Part shown: piece after piece, positions 53,531 to 63,037 of the stretch | How the letters are laid out: the number at the start of each line of letters is the position of its first letter | How positions within the stretch are numbered: the first letter of the stretch is position 1 | From: Pseudomonas xantholysinigenes | GTDB lineage: Bacteria > Pseudomonadota > Gammaproteobacteria > Pseudomonadales > Pseudomonadaceae | DNA length: 64,000 nt | Assembly: GCF_014268885.2 (NCBI RefSeq) | Contig: NZ_CP077095.1 | Location: 4,495,001-4,559,000 of the forward strand | Reading direction: 5' to 3' | Made by a program: the position numbers and the translations under genes | The notes under the pieces: generated by a model | The model's database searches: none | What the model was told of the DNA's origin: nothing | The model's input: only the letters and a program-made list of their open reading frames with translations

Positions 53531-56086
53531 GTGGTGAAGAAGACGCTGTTCCAAGTGCACTGGTTCTTTGGCATCAGCGCCGGCCTGGTGCTGGCGCTGA
53601 TGGGCATCACCGGGGCGATCTGGTCATTCCAGGAAGAGCTGCTGCGTGCGTTCAACGCCGAAGTGCTCAAGGTCGAGGTACGCCAGCAAGGCGTGCTGCC
53701 ACCGGCCGAGCTGGTACGCCGGGTCGAGGCCGCCGAAGGTGACAAGGTGTCGATGCTCTGGGTCGACACCCGCGAAGGCAACGCCGCGCGGATCTTCTTC
53801 ATGCCCGCGCCCGGCGAGCGCCGCGGCCAGCTGCGCTATGCCGACCCCTATACCGGCGAGCTCAAGGGCGAGGTCGCCGGGCTGGGATTCTTCAACCTCA
53901 TGCTCAACCTGCACCGCTTCCTGGCCATGGGTGACAGCGGCCGGCAGATCACCGGCGCCTGCACGCTGATGCTGATCTTCTTCTGCCTGTCTGGCCTGTA
54001 CCTGCGCTGGCCACGCCAGGCCTTGAACTGGCACGCCTGGCTGACCCTGGACTGGGCCAAGAAAGGTCGCGCCTTCAACTGGGACCTGCATGCGGTATTC
54101 GGCACCTGGTGCCTGCTGTTCTACCTGCTGTTCGCCTTGACCGGGCTGTTCTGGTCCTACGAGTGGTACCGCGAAGGCCTGAACCGCCTGCTGGCCGACC
54201 AGCCAGCCGCCGGGGCGCAGAAACGCGGTGAAGGCCGTGGCGGACGCCATGGGCCACCCAAGGCGGACAACAACGCGCCGCCGTTGCTGGTCGACTACGA
54301 CGCCATCTGGGCCAACCTCAAGGAGGCCGCCGGCCCGAACCTTGCCAGCTATAACCTGCGCCTGCCGCCGGTTGGCGGCCAACCGGCGACCCTGTTCTAC
54401 CTGTTGCAAGGCGCCGAGCATGAGCGGGCCTTCAACACCCTCACCCTTGATCCGGCCACCGGCGTGATCAAGCGCCACGAGCGCTATACCGACAAATCGT
54501 TCAAGGCCCAGTTGCTGCAGAGCGTCTACGCCCTGCACGTGGGCAGCTACTTCGGCCTGCCGGGGCGCATCATCGTCACCGTGGCCAGCCTGACCATGCC
54601 GTTGTTCTTCGTCACCGGCTGGCTGCTGTACCTCGACCGCCGCCGCAAGAAACGCCAGGTCCGTGCCGCCCGTGGCGCGGTGGGGAGCACGGCCAGCACT
54701 GGTGACAGCTGGTTGATCGGCTTCGCCAGCCAGAGCGGGCTGGCCGAGCAACTGGCCTGGCAGAGCGCCGGCCAGTTGCAGGCCGCAGGCTTGCCGGTCC
54801 AGGTGCGCCCACTGGCCGAACTGGGCGAGCCCGAGTTGCGCCAGGCCAAGCGCGCCTTGTTCGTGGTCAGCACCTTCGGCGACGGCGAAGCGCCGGACAG
54901 CGCTCGCGGCTTTGAACGCAAGGTGCTGGGCCAACCCTGGACGCTGGAACACCTCAACTACGCCCTGCTGGCCCTGGGCGACCGCCAGTATCCGCACTTC
55001 TGCGGCTTCGCCCGGCGGCTCCAGGCCTGGCTCGGCGAGCGCGGCGCCAGCAATGCCTTCAGCCCGGTGGAGGTGGACAACGCCGACCCCGCCGCGCTGC
55101 AACTGTGGCAACAAGAACTGGCGCAATTGACCGGAGCCCGCCCGGTCGCCGCCTGGCAACCGCCAAGCTTCGGCAACTGGCGCCTGGTGCGCCGCGACTT
55201 GCTGAACCCTGGCAGCCAGGGCGCCCCGGTATACCTGCTGGGCCTGCAAGCCGAAACACCCTGCACGTGGGATGCCGGTGACCTGATCGAGATCCTGCCA
55301 CGCAACGGCCAGCCCCGTGTCGATGCCTTCCTGGCCGGCCTGGGCCTCGACCCAGGCAGCCCGGTGCGGCTCGAAGGTCTGCAGGAGACCCTGGCGCAGG
55401 CCCTGGCCACCCGCCAGTTGCCGGTCAGTCGCGAACACCTGGTCGGCCTGCACGCCCAGGCACTGGTCGATGCCCTGATCCCGCTGACCGCCCGTGAATA
55501 TTCGATTGCCTCCATCGCCAGCGATGGCGTGCTGGAGCTGATCGTGCGCCAGGAGCGCCACGCCGATGGCAACCTGGGCCTGGGCTCCGGCTGGCTGACC
55601 GAGCACCTACCATTGGAAGGCAGTGTCAGCGCACGCTTGCGTCGCAATAGCGGCTTCCACTTGCCCGCCGAGTCGGCGCCCTTGGTGCTGATCGGCAATG
55701 GCACCGGCCTGGCTGGTCTGCGCAGCCTGCTCAAGGCGCGCATCGCTGCCGGCGAGCAGCGCAACTGGCTGCTGTTCGGCGAGCGCAACCGCGCCCACGA
55801 CCTGCTGTGTGCTGACGAGTTGCACGGCTGGCTGGAAAGCGGCGATCTGCAACGACTGGACCTGGCGTTCTCGCGGGACCAGGCCGAGAAGGTCTATGTG
55901 CAGGATGTGCTGTTGCAGCAGGCCGCCGAGTTCAAGCGTTGGATCGAGGGCGGCGCGTGCGTGTATGTCTGCGGCAACCTGCAAGGGATGGCCGCTGGGG
56001 TGGATGCGGCGTTGCGGGGAATCCTCGGTGAAGCTGTCGTGCAGCAGCTGATCGAGGATGGGCGGTATCGGCGGGACGTGTATTGA
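53531..56086 (+). CDS. PepSY-TM / flavodoxin / NADPH reductase fusion (ferric-siderophore or sulfite-reductase-type)
   Basis: An 851-residue membrane flavoprotein with GTG start. Residues about 1-375 form a PepSY-associated membrane module with four segments ([60 protein letters not shown]). Then a flavodoxin domain ([40 protein letters not shown]) and a CysJ-like FAD/NADPH reductase ([60 protein letters not shown]). It should carry electrons from NADPH across or to the membrane, plausibly reducing ferric-siderophore iron delivered by the receptor just upstream. Confidence 0.9.
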   Translation: MVKKTLFQVHWFFGISAGLVLALMGITGAIWSFQEELLRAFNAEVLKVEVRQQGVLPPAELVRRVEAAEGDKVSMLWVDTREGNAARIFFMPAPGERRGQLRYADPYTGELKGEVAGLGFFNLMLNLHRFLAMGDSGRQITGACTLMLIFFCLSGLYLRWPRQALNWHAWLTLDWAKKGRAFNWDLHAVFGTWCLLFYLLFALTGLFWSYEWYREGLNRLLADQPAAGAQKRGEGRGGRHGPPKADNNAPPLLVDYDAIWANLKEAAGPNLASYNLRLPPVGGQPATLFYLLQGAEHERAFNTLTLDPATGVIKRHERYTDKSFKAQLLQSVYALHVGSYFGLPGRIIVTVASLTMPLFFVTGWLLYLDRRRKKRQVRAARGAVGSTASTGDSWLIGFASQSGLAEQLAWQSAGQLQAAGLPVQVRPLAELGEPELRQAKRALFVVSTFGDGEAPDSARGFERKVLGQPWTLEHLNYALLALGDRQYPHFCGFARRLQAWLGERGASNAFSPVEVDNADPAALQLWQQELAQLTGARPVAAWQPPSFGNWRLVRRDLLNPGSQGAPVYLLGLQAETPCTWDAGDLIEILPRNGQPRVDAFLAGLGLDPGSPVRLEGLQETLAQALATRQLPVSREHLVGLHAQALVDALIPLTAREYSIASIASDGVLELIVRQERHADGNLGLGSGWLTEHLPLEGSVSARLRRNSGFHLPAESAPLVLIGNGTGLAGLRSLLKARIAAGEQRNWLLFGERNRAHDLLCADELHGWLESGDLQRLDLAFSRDQAEKVYVQDVLLQQAAEFKRWIEGGACVYVCGNLQGMAAGVDAALRGILGEAVVQQLIEDGRYRRDVY

Positions 56087-56117
56087 ACAGTCACATCCCC
56101 GGGGGCGCGTTGCGCCC

Positions 56118-56187
56118 CTTTCGCGGCACAAGGCCGCTCCTACATGGGGTTGCGATCTCCTGTAGGAGCGGCCTTGTGCCGCGAAAG
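56118..56187. repeat. REP-type palindrome pair
   Basis: Perfect 27-bp arms (56118-56144 and 56161-56187) with a 16-nt loop, the same arms as at 42940-43009. Between convergent genes. Confidence 0.9.
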
Positions 56188-56200
56188 TGCCTCATGACCT

Positions 56201-56992
56201 TCAATGCAATTCGAAGGTATCGGCATCCAGGTTGGCCGGGAAGCGCGCGCGGTACGCCGCCAGTTCCGCCGCGCGCAACACCACGGTGAACACACCGTCG
56301 GCCTCGCCCGCGCTCAACAAGCTCTCGCCCTGGAAGTCCAGCACCTGGCTGTCGCCTGAATAGGCGAAGCCCTTGCCGTCGGTGCCCACCCGGTTCACCG
56401 CCGCGACAAAACACAGGTTCTCGATCCCACGCGCCGGCAACAGCCGGTTCCAATGCAGGCGCCGCGCCGCCGGCCAGTTGGCGGTGTACAGCAGCAGGTC
56501 GGTGTCCTGGGCATCGCGGCTCCACACCGGGAAACGCAGGTCGTAGCAGATCAGCGGGCGGATACGCCATCCCTTGAGTTCGAACTGCACCTGGCGCTCG
56601 CCCGAGGTGTAGTGCTTGTGTTCGCCGGCCATGCGGAACAGGTGGCGCTTGTCGTAGTGCAGGACCTCGCCGTCCGGGCGAGCCCACAACAGGCGGTTGC
56701 GGTGGCTGCCATCGGCGGCCTGGATGATCACGCTGCCGGTGATCACCGCGTTGGCCTTCTTTGCCTGGGCCTTGAGCCACTTGTAGGTCGGGCCGTTTTC
56801 CGGCTCGGCAAGCTGCTCGGACTCCATCGAGAAGCCAGTGGTGAACATCTCCGGCAGGATCACCAGGTCAACCTCACCGGCCTGCGCGATCATTTCCTCG
56901 AAGTGCGCGTAGTTCGCTTCGCGGTCGTGCCAGGCCAGGGTGGTCTGCACCAGGGCGATTTTCAGGTTCGGTAGTTCGCTCAGATCGCGCAT
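56201..56992 (-). CDS. Omega-amidase / carbon-nitrogen hydrolase (YafV-like)
   Basis: A 263-residue nitrilase-superfamily enzyme. Catalytic Lys lies in LHYDKRHLFRMAGEHKHY and Cys in RPLICYDLRFPVWSRDAQ, with an N-terminal Glu in HFEEMIAQAGEVDLVILPEM. E. coli YafV has omega-amidase activity on alpha-ketoglutaramate. Its start overlaps the aminotransferase gene by 13 nt; a glutamine transaminase plus omega-amidase pair makes amine transfer irreversible, fitting methionine salvage. Confidence 0.88.
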   Translation of the reverse strand: MRDLSELPNLKIALVQTTLAWHDREANYAHFEEMIAQAGEVDLVILPEMFTTGFSMESEQLAEPENGPTYKWLKAQAKKANAVITGSVIIQAADGSHRNRLLWARPDGEVLHYDKRHLFRMAGEHKHYTSGERQVQFELKGWRIRPLICYDLRFPVWSRDAQDTDLLLYTANWPAARRLHWNRLLPARGIENLCFVAAVNRVGTDGKGFAYSGDSQVLDFQGESLLSAGEADGVFTVVLRAAELAAYRARFPANLDADTFELH

Positions 56993-58128
56993 AGTCGTTC
57001 CGCCGCCTGTCGCAGCGTCTCCTCACGTTTGGCAAAGCACAGGCGTACCAGGCGTTGCTCGGGGATGGGTTGCTGGTAGAACACCGACACCGGGATGCTG
57101 GCCACGCCATGCTCGCGGGTCAGCCACAGGGCCATGTCGACATCGTTGAGGTCGGGGCGGATCTGTGAATAGTCGACCAGTTGGAAATAGGTACCCGGGG
57201 TGCGGGTGAAGGTGAAACGCGAGCCTTGCAGCAGGTCGCAGAACAAATCGCGCTTGGCCTGGTAGAAGCCCGGCAGCTCATCGATGTGCTCGGGGTGTTC
57301 GGCCATGAAGTCGGCCAGGGCGCACTGCAACGGCGTGACACCGCAGAAGTTGACGTACTGGTGCACCTTGCGCAGTTCTGCGGTCAAGGCCGGCGGGGCG
57401 ACCACGTAGCCGGTCTTCCAGCCAGTAACGTGGTAGGTCTTGCCGAACGAACTGATGACGAATGCCCGTGCATAGAGCTGCGCGTGGGCCAGCACGCTGG
57501 CATGGCGCACGCCGTCGTAGATCAGGTGTTCGTACACTTCGTCGCTGACCAGGTAGATGTCGCGGTCGGCGATCAGCCTCGCCAGCTGGTCCAGGTCGTC
57601 GCGGCTGATCAGCGCGCCGCTGGGGTTGTGCGGCGAGTTGAGGATGACCATGCGCGTACGCGGGCTCAGCGCATCGCTGAAACGCTGCCAGTCGATACTG
57701 AAGCTGCCGTCGCGCAGCGGTACATGCACGCAGCGCCCGCCGGCCAGCTCCACCGAGGGTTCGTAGCTGTCGTAGCTGGGGTCGAAGACGATCACCTCGT
57801 CACCGGGGTGGATCACCGCCTGGATGGCGCAGAAGATCGCTTCGGTGGCGCCGGGGGTGATGGTGACTTCCTGATCGGCGTCCACCTGCGCGCCATACAA
57901 CCGGGCGATCTTCGCCGCCACCTGCTGGCGCAGGGCCGGCAAGCCGGTCATGGGCGAATACTGGTTGTGCCCGGCGGCCACGTGGCGGCCAACGGCATCG
58001 AGCAAGGCCTGGGGGCCGTTGAAGTCAGGGAAGCCCTGGGAAAGGTTCAGCGCACCGGTCTGCATGGCCAGTTGCGACATGGTGGTGAAGATGGTCGTGC
58101 CGACGTTCGGCAGTTTGCTGCGGATCAT
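56980..58128 (-). CDS. PLP-dependent aminotransferase (YbdL/methionine-type)
   Basis: A 382-residue class-I aminotransferase. ATG 58128 (MIRSKLPNVGTTIFTTMSQL) gives the usual length, where the longer frame adds 45 unrelated residues. Substrate motif NLSQGFPDFNGPQALLDAVG, PNSP-like NSPHNPSGALISRDDL, and the PLP lysine in VISSFGKTYHVTGWKTGYVV. YbdL prefers methionine, histidine and phenylalanine. Coupled to the omega-amidase gene downstream. Confidence 0.9.
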   Translation of the reverse strand: MIRSKLPNVGTTIFTTMSQLAMQTGALNLSQGFPDFNGPQALLDAVGRHVAAGHNQYSPMTGLPALRQQVAAKIARLYGAQVDADQEVTITPGATEAIFCAIQAVIHPGDEVIVFDPSYDSYEPSVELAGGRCVHVPLRDGSFSIDWQRFSDALSPRTRMVILNSPHNPSGALISRDDLDQLARLIADRDIYLVSDEVYEHLIYDGVRHASVLAHAQLYARAFVISSFGKTYHVTGWKTGYVVAPPALTAELRKVHQYVNFCGVTPLQCALADFMAEHPEHIDELPGFYQAKRDLFCDLLQGSRFTFTRTPGTYFQLVDYSQIRPDLNDVDMALWLTREHGVASIPVSVFYQQPIPEQRLVRLCFAKREETLRQAAERLCAI

Positions 58129-58240
58129 GGAGCCCTCTTTCCTGGGGTTTGTCCGGCACGGGGGAGTCCGAGCATAGCGGATCGAGCAGTCAGGAAAAAG
58201 GTTGAAACAATAGGGGGATTGCGGTGGGTCAACTGACCAC

Positions 58241-58304
58241 TTCGCGGGTAAACCCGCTCCCACAGGGACAGCGCCGTTCCTGTGGGAGCGGGTTTACCCG
58301 CGAA
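58241..58304. repeat. REP-type palindrome (second family)
   Basis: Perfect 24-bp arms with core CGCGGGTAAACCCGCTCCCA (58241-58264, 58281-58304), 16-nt centre. Related to the REP core inside the 178-bp tandem repeats and distinct from the 27-bp-arm type at 42940. Between the aminotransferase and der. Confidence 0.9.
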
Positions 58305-58319
58305 TGGCCAGCAAGAATA

Positions 58320-59783
58320 CTAGCGCTTGTCGCGGCGCTTCTTCTCGGCCTTCTTGTGGTGCGACATCAAGCGGCGCTTCTTGTTGACCTGGCGATCGGT
58401 GAGGGTGTTCTTCTTACCCTCGTAAGGGTTGTCACCGCCCTTGTACTCGATGCGGATCGGCGTGCCGACCAGCTTGAGCACCCGGCGATAGGTGTTCTCC
58501 AGGTAGCGCGAGTACGAGTTGGGGATCTTGTCGGTCTGGTTGCCATGGATCACGATCAGCGGCGGGTTGGCGCCACCGAGGTGGGCATAGCGCAGCTTGA
58601 TCCGACGCCCGTTGACCAGCGGCGGCTGGTGCACGCTGATGGCGTCTTCGAGGATCTGTGTCAGGCGGCTGGTCGGCCAGCGGGTGACCGCCGACTTGAA
58701 CGCGGCCTGCACCGACTTGTACAGGTGGCCCACGCCAGTGCCGTGCAGCGCCGAGATGAAGTGGATGTCGGCGAAGTCGACGAAGAACAGCCGGCGCTCC
58801 AGCTCGGTCTTCACGTAGTCGCGTTCACCCGACTCCATGCCATCCCACTTGTTCAGGGCGATGACCACGGCGCGGCCGGCGTCCAGGGCGAAGCCCAGCA
58901 GGTTGAGGTCGTGGTCGACCACGCCTTCGCGGGCGTCCATGACGAAGATCACCACGTTGGCGTCCTTGATCGCCTGCAGCGTCTTGACCACCGAGAACTT
59001 CTCGACTTCCTCGTGGATCTTGCCGCGCTTGCGCACGCCGGCGGTGTCGATGAAGGTGTACTTCTCGCCATCACGCTCGAACGGGATGTAGATACTGTCG
59101 CGGGTGGTGCCCGGCTGGTCGTACACCACCACGCGCTCTTCGCCGAGCATGCGGTTGACCAGGGTCGACTTGCCGACGTTGGGACGGCCGATGATGGCGA
59201 TCTTGATGCCATCCTTTTCGCTTGGGCCAGGAATGCGCGTGGCTTCCTCGCCTTCGGCGACGTCCTCGTCGAGGGCTTCTTCCTCGGGGTCGCGAGGAAT
59301 GTGGCCGAGCAACGACTCCATCAGGGCGTTGATGCCACGGCCCTGGGAACCGGCCACCGGGATGGCGTTGCCCATGCCCAGCGGCGAGAACTCGGCGCGG
59401 GCGATATCAGGGTCGATGTTGTCGATCTTGTTGGCGACCAGCACCGCTTCCTTGTTCCGCTTGCGCAGGTGGTCGGCGATCATCTGGTCGGCGGCGGTCA
59501 TGCCGGCGCGGGCATCGACCAGGAACAGCACGTAGTCGGCTTCCTCGATGGCCATCAGCGACTGCTCGGCCATCTTCTCGTCCATGCCCACTTCGTCACC
59601 GGTGATACCGCCAGTGTCGATGAGGATGTAGGAACGACCCTGCCAGGAGGCGTCGCCGTACTGGCGGTCACGGGTCAGGCCAGACAGGTCGCCGACGATC
59701 GCGTCGCGGGTCTTGGTCAGGCGGTTGAACATGGTGGATTTGCCGACGTTCGGCCGGCCCACCAGGGCGATTACGGGAACCAT
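58320..59783 (-). CDS. der: Ribosome assembly GTPase Der (EngA)
   Basis: A 487-residue protein with two tandem GTPase domains, unique to Der. G1 motifs [22 protein letters not shown] (residues about 5-20) and [20 protein letters not shown] (about 195); G3 DTGGITGD and [11 protein letters not shown]4 NKID and NKWD; C-terminal KH-like domain and basic tail [15 protein letters not shown]. Essential for 50S maturation. ATG 59783 gives standard length; GGAG lies 8 nt upstream. Separated from bamB by a hairpin at 59819. Confidence 0.97.
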   Translation of the reverse strand: MVPVIALVGRPNVGKSTMFNRLTKTRDAIVGDLSGLTRDRQYGDASWQGRSYILIDTGGITGDEVGMDEKMAEQSLMAIEEADYVLFLVDARAGMTAADQMIADHLRKRNKEAVLVANKIDNIDPDIARAEFSPLGMGNAIPVAGSQGRGINALMESLLGHIPRDPEEEALDEDVAEGEEATRIPGPSEKDGIKIAIIGRPNVGKSTLVNRMLGEERVVVYDQPGTTRDSIYIPFERDGEKYTFIDTAGVRKRGKIHEEVEKFSVVKTLQAIKDANVVIFVMDAREGVVDHDLNLLGFALDAGRAVVIALNKWDGMESGERDYVKTELERRLFFVDFADIHFISALHGTGVGHLYKSVQAAFKSAVTRWPTSRLTQILEDAISVHQPPLVNGRRIKLRYAHLGGANPPLIVIHGNQTDKIPNSYSRYLENTYRRVLKLVGTPIRIEYKGGDNPYEGKKNTLTDRQVNKKRRLMSHHKKAEKKRRDKR

Positions 59784-59818
59784 GCGGCTCTCCACTCTTG
59801 AATTCTTGAAAATGCAAA

Positions 59819-59839
59819 GGCCGCTGCAAGGCAGCGGCC
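59819..59839 (-). terminator. Hairpin between bamB and der
   Basis: GGCCGCTGC-loop 3-GCAGCGGCC; on the minus strand it is followed by a T-rich TTTGCATTTTC, so it probably limits read-through from bamB into der. Confidence 0.65.
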
Positions 59840-59900
59840 GGTATTCGGGCGGCGCGTCGTGCGCCGCAGCCCGGGGCCGGTCAGAGCCCCAAGCTTAGCT

Positions 59901-61043
59901 TCAGCGGATGGTCAATGCCTCGAGCTTACCGCTGTTGCCGAAGACATAGATGGTGTCGCCGACCACCAGGGGCCGGGCGCGCAGGCCATCGCTGTCGATA
60001 CGCTCACGACCGACGAAGCGGCCATCGACCTGGCTCAGCAGGTGCAGGTAACCCTCGAAGTCACCCACCGCCACGTAGCTGGAGAACACTTCCGGCGCCG
60101 ACAGCTGACGGCGAGCCATGCTGTCGTTGCTCCACAGCGCGCTGGAGGAACGCTCATCGACACCCTCGACGGTGCCCGAAGCCAGGCTCACGTAGACGTT
60201 GCCGAAGCCCTGGGCGACGCCGACATAGCTGCTGGCATCGCGCTGCCAAAGCACTCGACCACTGTCCAGATCCAGGCCAGCGACGCGGCCTTGATAGGTG
60301 CTGACGTACAGGGTGCCACCGGACAGCAGCAGGCCGCCGTCGATGTCCACCACGCGGTCCAGCTCGGAACGGCCCTGCGGAATCGCCACACGGGCTTCCC
60401 ACACCGGCACGCCGTTGCTGATGTCCACCGCCACTACCTTGCCGGTGGACAGGCCAGCGATAGCCAGACGGTTGGTCACCACAGGGGCGCCAGTACCGCG
60501 CAGGGTCAGTACCGCCGGGCTGTTCTCGTAGATCCAGCGACGATCGCCAGTGGCGGCGTCCAGGCCGATCAGGCGATCGTCCTGGGTCTGCACCACCACC
60601 ACGTCGCCGTTGTTGGCCGGCGGCGCCAGCACTTCGCTGGTGACGCGGGAACGCCAGCGTTCCTCACCGGTGCTGGCGTCCAGGGCAACCACTTCACCTT
60701 TGAGGGTACCGAGCATGACCAGGCCATAGCCGACACCGACCGCGCCGGACACCGGCAGCTCCAGGTCCTGCTTCCACACCACGTCGCCGTTGATGCGGTT
60801 CAGTGCGAACACCTTGCCATTGACGTCGGCGGCGTAGATGCGGTCGTTCTCGATGGCCGGTACCAGGGTGTTGTAGGTTTCGCCCTGGCCGTCACCGATC
60901 GAACGGCTCCACTGCTTCTTCAGCACCACTTCCTCGGTGAACTTGGTCAGCTCGGCCGGGGGCAGTTCCTTCTTGCTGTTGCTGCTGCAACCCGCTGCCA
61001 GCACGGCGAGGGTGAGCACTGCTGCTGTTTTCCAACCCTTCAC
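59901..61043 (-). CDS. bamB: Outer-membrane beta-barrel assembly lipoprotein BamB
   Basis: A 380-residue lipoprotein forming an eight-bladed PQQ-type beta-propeller of the BAM complex. GTG 61043 (VKGWKTAAVLTLAVLAAGCS) gives a signal peptide with lipobox LAAGC, preceded by AAAGGGGA and just after the yfgM stop; the longer frame would bury the signal. Propeller repeats are visible: AADVNGKVFALNRINGDVVW, ALDASTGEERW, GLDAATGDRRWIYE, GLDLDSGRVLWQRD. Confidence 0.94.
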   Translation of the reverse strand: MKGWKTAAVLTLAVLAAGCSSNSKKELPPAELTKFTEEVVLKKQWSRSIGDGQGETYNTLVPAIENDRIYAADVNGKVFALNRINGDVVWKQDLELPVSGAVGVGYGLVMLGTLKGEVVALDASTGEERWRSRVTSEVLAPPANNGDVVVVQTQDDRLIGLDAATGDRRWIYENSPAVLTLRGTGAPVVTNRLAIAGLSTGKVVAVDISNGVPVWEARVAIPQGRSELDRVVDIDGGLLLSGGTLYVSTYQGRVAGLDLDSGRVLWQRDASSYVGVAQGFGNVYVSLASGTVEGVDERSSSALWSNDSMARRQLSAPEVFSSYVAVGDFEGYLHLLSQVDGRFVGRERIDSDGLRARPLVVGDTIYVFGNSGKLEALTIR

Positions 61044-61044
61044 T

Positions 61045-61686
61045 TCAAGCGTCCCCTTTGGCCAGGTCATCCAGCTTCAGTTGCAGGCCACCGATCGCGG
61101 CGTCGTCGGACAGCGCGGCCTTGGCTTTTTCGTAGGCGCTGTGCGCATCGTCGACGCGGCCCAGCTGGACCAGCAGGTCGCCCTTGAGTTCTTCACGGCT
61201 GGCCTGGAAGGCCTTGTCGGTGTCACCGGCCAGCAGCTTGAGCGCGTCCTCGGCCTTGTCCTGGGCCGCGAGCACGCGGGCCAGGCGCTGGCGCGAGATC
61301 TCGCCCAGGGTGGCATCGGCCGGTTTGTCCATCACGCCCTTGAGCTCGCTGGCCGCGTCGTCCAGCTTGCCGCTCTCGACCGCGACCTTGGCCACGAACA
61401 GGCTGCCGTACTGGGCATAGGCGGTGCCGCCGAACTCGCTCTTGAGCTTGCCCGACAGTTCCGCGACCTTGGTCGCGTCAGGCTTGCCGTCCGGGGTCAG
61501 CGACGTCTCCAGCAGGGCCTGGTACAGCGCCGAGGCACCTTGCGACTGGTTGGCCTGGTACTTGTGCCAGGTCTGCCAGCCCATCACCACCACGCCGGCC
61601 AGCAAGGCACCGGTCAGCAGCGGCTTGCCGTTGCGGTTCCACCAGTCCTTGATCCCTGCCAGATCATCATCATCGGTACTCGACAC
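61045..61686 (-). CDS. yfgM: YfgM-like membrane-anchored TPR protein
   Basis: A 213-residue protein with a cytosolic N-terminus, one transmembrane helix (PLLTGALLAGVVVMGWQTWH, about residues 22-40) and a periplasmic TPR_21 region (AYAQYGSLFVAKVAVESGKL, ALKLLAGDTDKAFQASREEL). YfgM is an ancillary Sec translocon subunit working with PpiD and periplasmic chaperones. It lies between hisS and bamB as usual; its stop is directly before the bamB GTG. Confidence 0.92.
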   Translation of the reverse strand: MSSTDDDDLAGIKDWWNRNGKPLLTGALLAGVVVMGWQTWHKYQANQSQGASALYQALLETSLTPDGKPDATKVAELSGKLKSEFGGTAYAQYGSLFVAKVAVESGKLDDAASELKGVMDKPADATLGEISRQRLARVLAAQDKAEDALKLLAGDTDKAFQASREELKGDLLVQLGRVDDAHSAYEKAKAALSDDAAIGGLQLKLDDLAKGDA

Positions 61687-61725
61687 CCCAATACTCCTTT
61701 TCGCCTATTCGCTTGTTGAACCGCG

Positions 61726-63015
61726 TTACGCTTGCGCGATCGCGGTTTCCAGGTGCTCAGCCAGAGCAGCCCAGGCAATGTTCTGTTGTTCGCCCTGGCC
61801 ACGCAGGGGCTTGAGGCCGATCTCTTGCTTGGCCAGTTCGTCGTCGCCCAGGATCAGGGCGAACAGCGCGCCGCTCTTGTCGGCTTTCTTGAACTGGCTC
61901 TTGAAGCTGCCGCCACCGGCGTTGACCGCCAGGCGCAGGCCCGGCAGGCGATCGCGCAGGCTTTCGCTCAGGCGCAGGCCGGCCAGCTCAGCCGGCTCGC
62001 CGAAGGCGCACAGGTAGACATCGAGGGTACGGCTGAGCGACTCGGGCACCTTGCCCAGGGTCTCCAGCAGCAGGATCAGGCGCTCGATGCCCATGGCGAA
62101 ACCAACGCCCGGGGTCGGCTTGCCGCCCATCTGCTCGACCAGGCCGTCATAGCGGCCACCGGCGCAGACGGTACCCTGGGCGCCGAGCTTGTCGGTGACC
62201 CACTCGAACACGGTCTTGCTGTAGTAGTCCAGGCCACGCACCAGCTTGGTGTTGATCACGAACGGAATGCCGGCGGCATCGAGGCGAGCCTTGAGGCCCT
62301 CGAAGTGCACGCGGGATTCTTCGTCCAGGTAGTCTTCCAGCTTCGGCGCGCCGACCAGCACCGCCTGGGTGTTCTGGTCCTTGCTGTCGAGGATGCGCAG
62401 CGGGTTGCTCTTCAGGCGGCGCTGGCTGTCTTCGTCCAGCTGCTCGAGGCGGGCGCTGAGGTAGTCGACCAGCGCGTCGCGGTAGCGCGCGCGGGCTTCG
62501 CTGGTGCCCAGGCTGTTGAGCTGCAGCTCGACCGCGTCCTGGATGCCGAGCAGGCCCCACAGGCGCCAGGTCAGCATGATCAGCTCGGCGTCGACGTCCG
62601 GGCCGTCGAGGTTGAACACCTCCACGCCGATCTGGTGGAACTGGCGGTAGCGGCCCTTTTGCGGGCGCTCGTGGCGGAACATCTGGCCGATGTACCAGAG
62701 CTTCTGCACCTGGCCGTTGCCGGTGATGCCGTGCTCGAGCACGGCACGCACGCAGGCGGCGGTACCTTCGGGACGCAGGGTCAGCGAATCGCCGTTGCGG
62801 TCCTCGAAGGTGTACATCTCTTTTTCGACGATGTCGGTGACTTCACCGATGGAGCGCTTGAACAGCTCGGTGAACTCGACGATCGGCGTGCGGATCTGGC
62901 TGTAGCCGTAGCTGTCCAGCAGGCCGGCCACGGTGCCCTCGAAGTAGCGCCACAGCGGCGACTGGTCGGGCAGGATGTCGTTCATGCCACGAATGGCTTG
63001 CAGCGATTTGCTCAC
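61726..63015 (-). CDS. hisS: Histidyl-tRNA synthetase
   Basis: A 429-residue class-II synthetase. Motif 1 region ([40 protein letters not shown]), motif 2 with [20 protein letters not shown], histidine-binding His[21 protein letters not shown], and motif 3 [14 protein letters not shown], followed by the anticodon-binding domain. Starts 22 nt after ispG. Confidence 0.97.
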   Translation of the reverse strand: MSKSLQAIRGMNDILPDQSPLWRYFEGTVAGLLDSYGYSQIRTPIVEFTELFKRSIGEVTDIVEKEMYTFEDRNGDSLTLRPEGTAACVRAVLEHGITGNGQVQKLWYIGQMFRHERPQKGRYRQFHQIGVEVFNLDGPDVDAELIMLTWRLWGLLGIQDAVELQLNSLGTSEARARYRDALVDYLSARLEQLDEDSQRRLKSNPLRILDSKDQNTQAVLVGAPKLEDYLDEESRVHFEGLKARLDAAGIPFVINTKLVRGLDYYSKTVFEWVTDKLGAQGTVCAGGRYDGLVEQMGGKPTPGVGFAMGIERLILLLETLGKVPESLSRTLDVYLCAFGEPAELAGLRLSESLRDRLPGLRLAVNAGGGSFKSQFKKADKSGALFALILGDDELAKQEIGLKPLRGQGEQQNIAWAALAEHLETAIAQA

Positions 63016-63037
63016 GAATAGTCCTTACGAATCTGTG

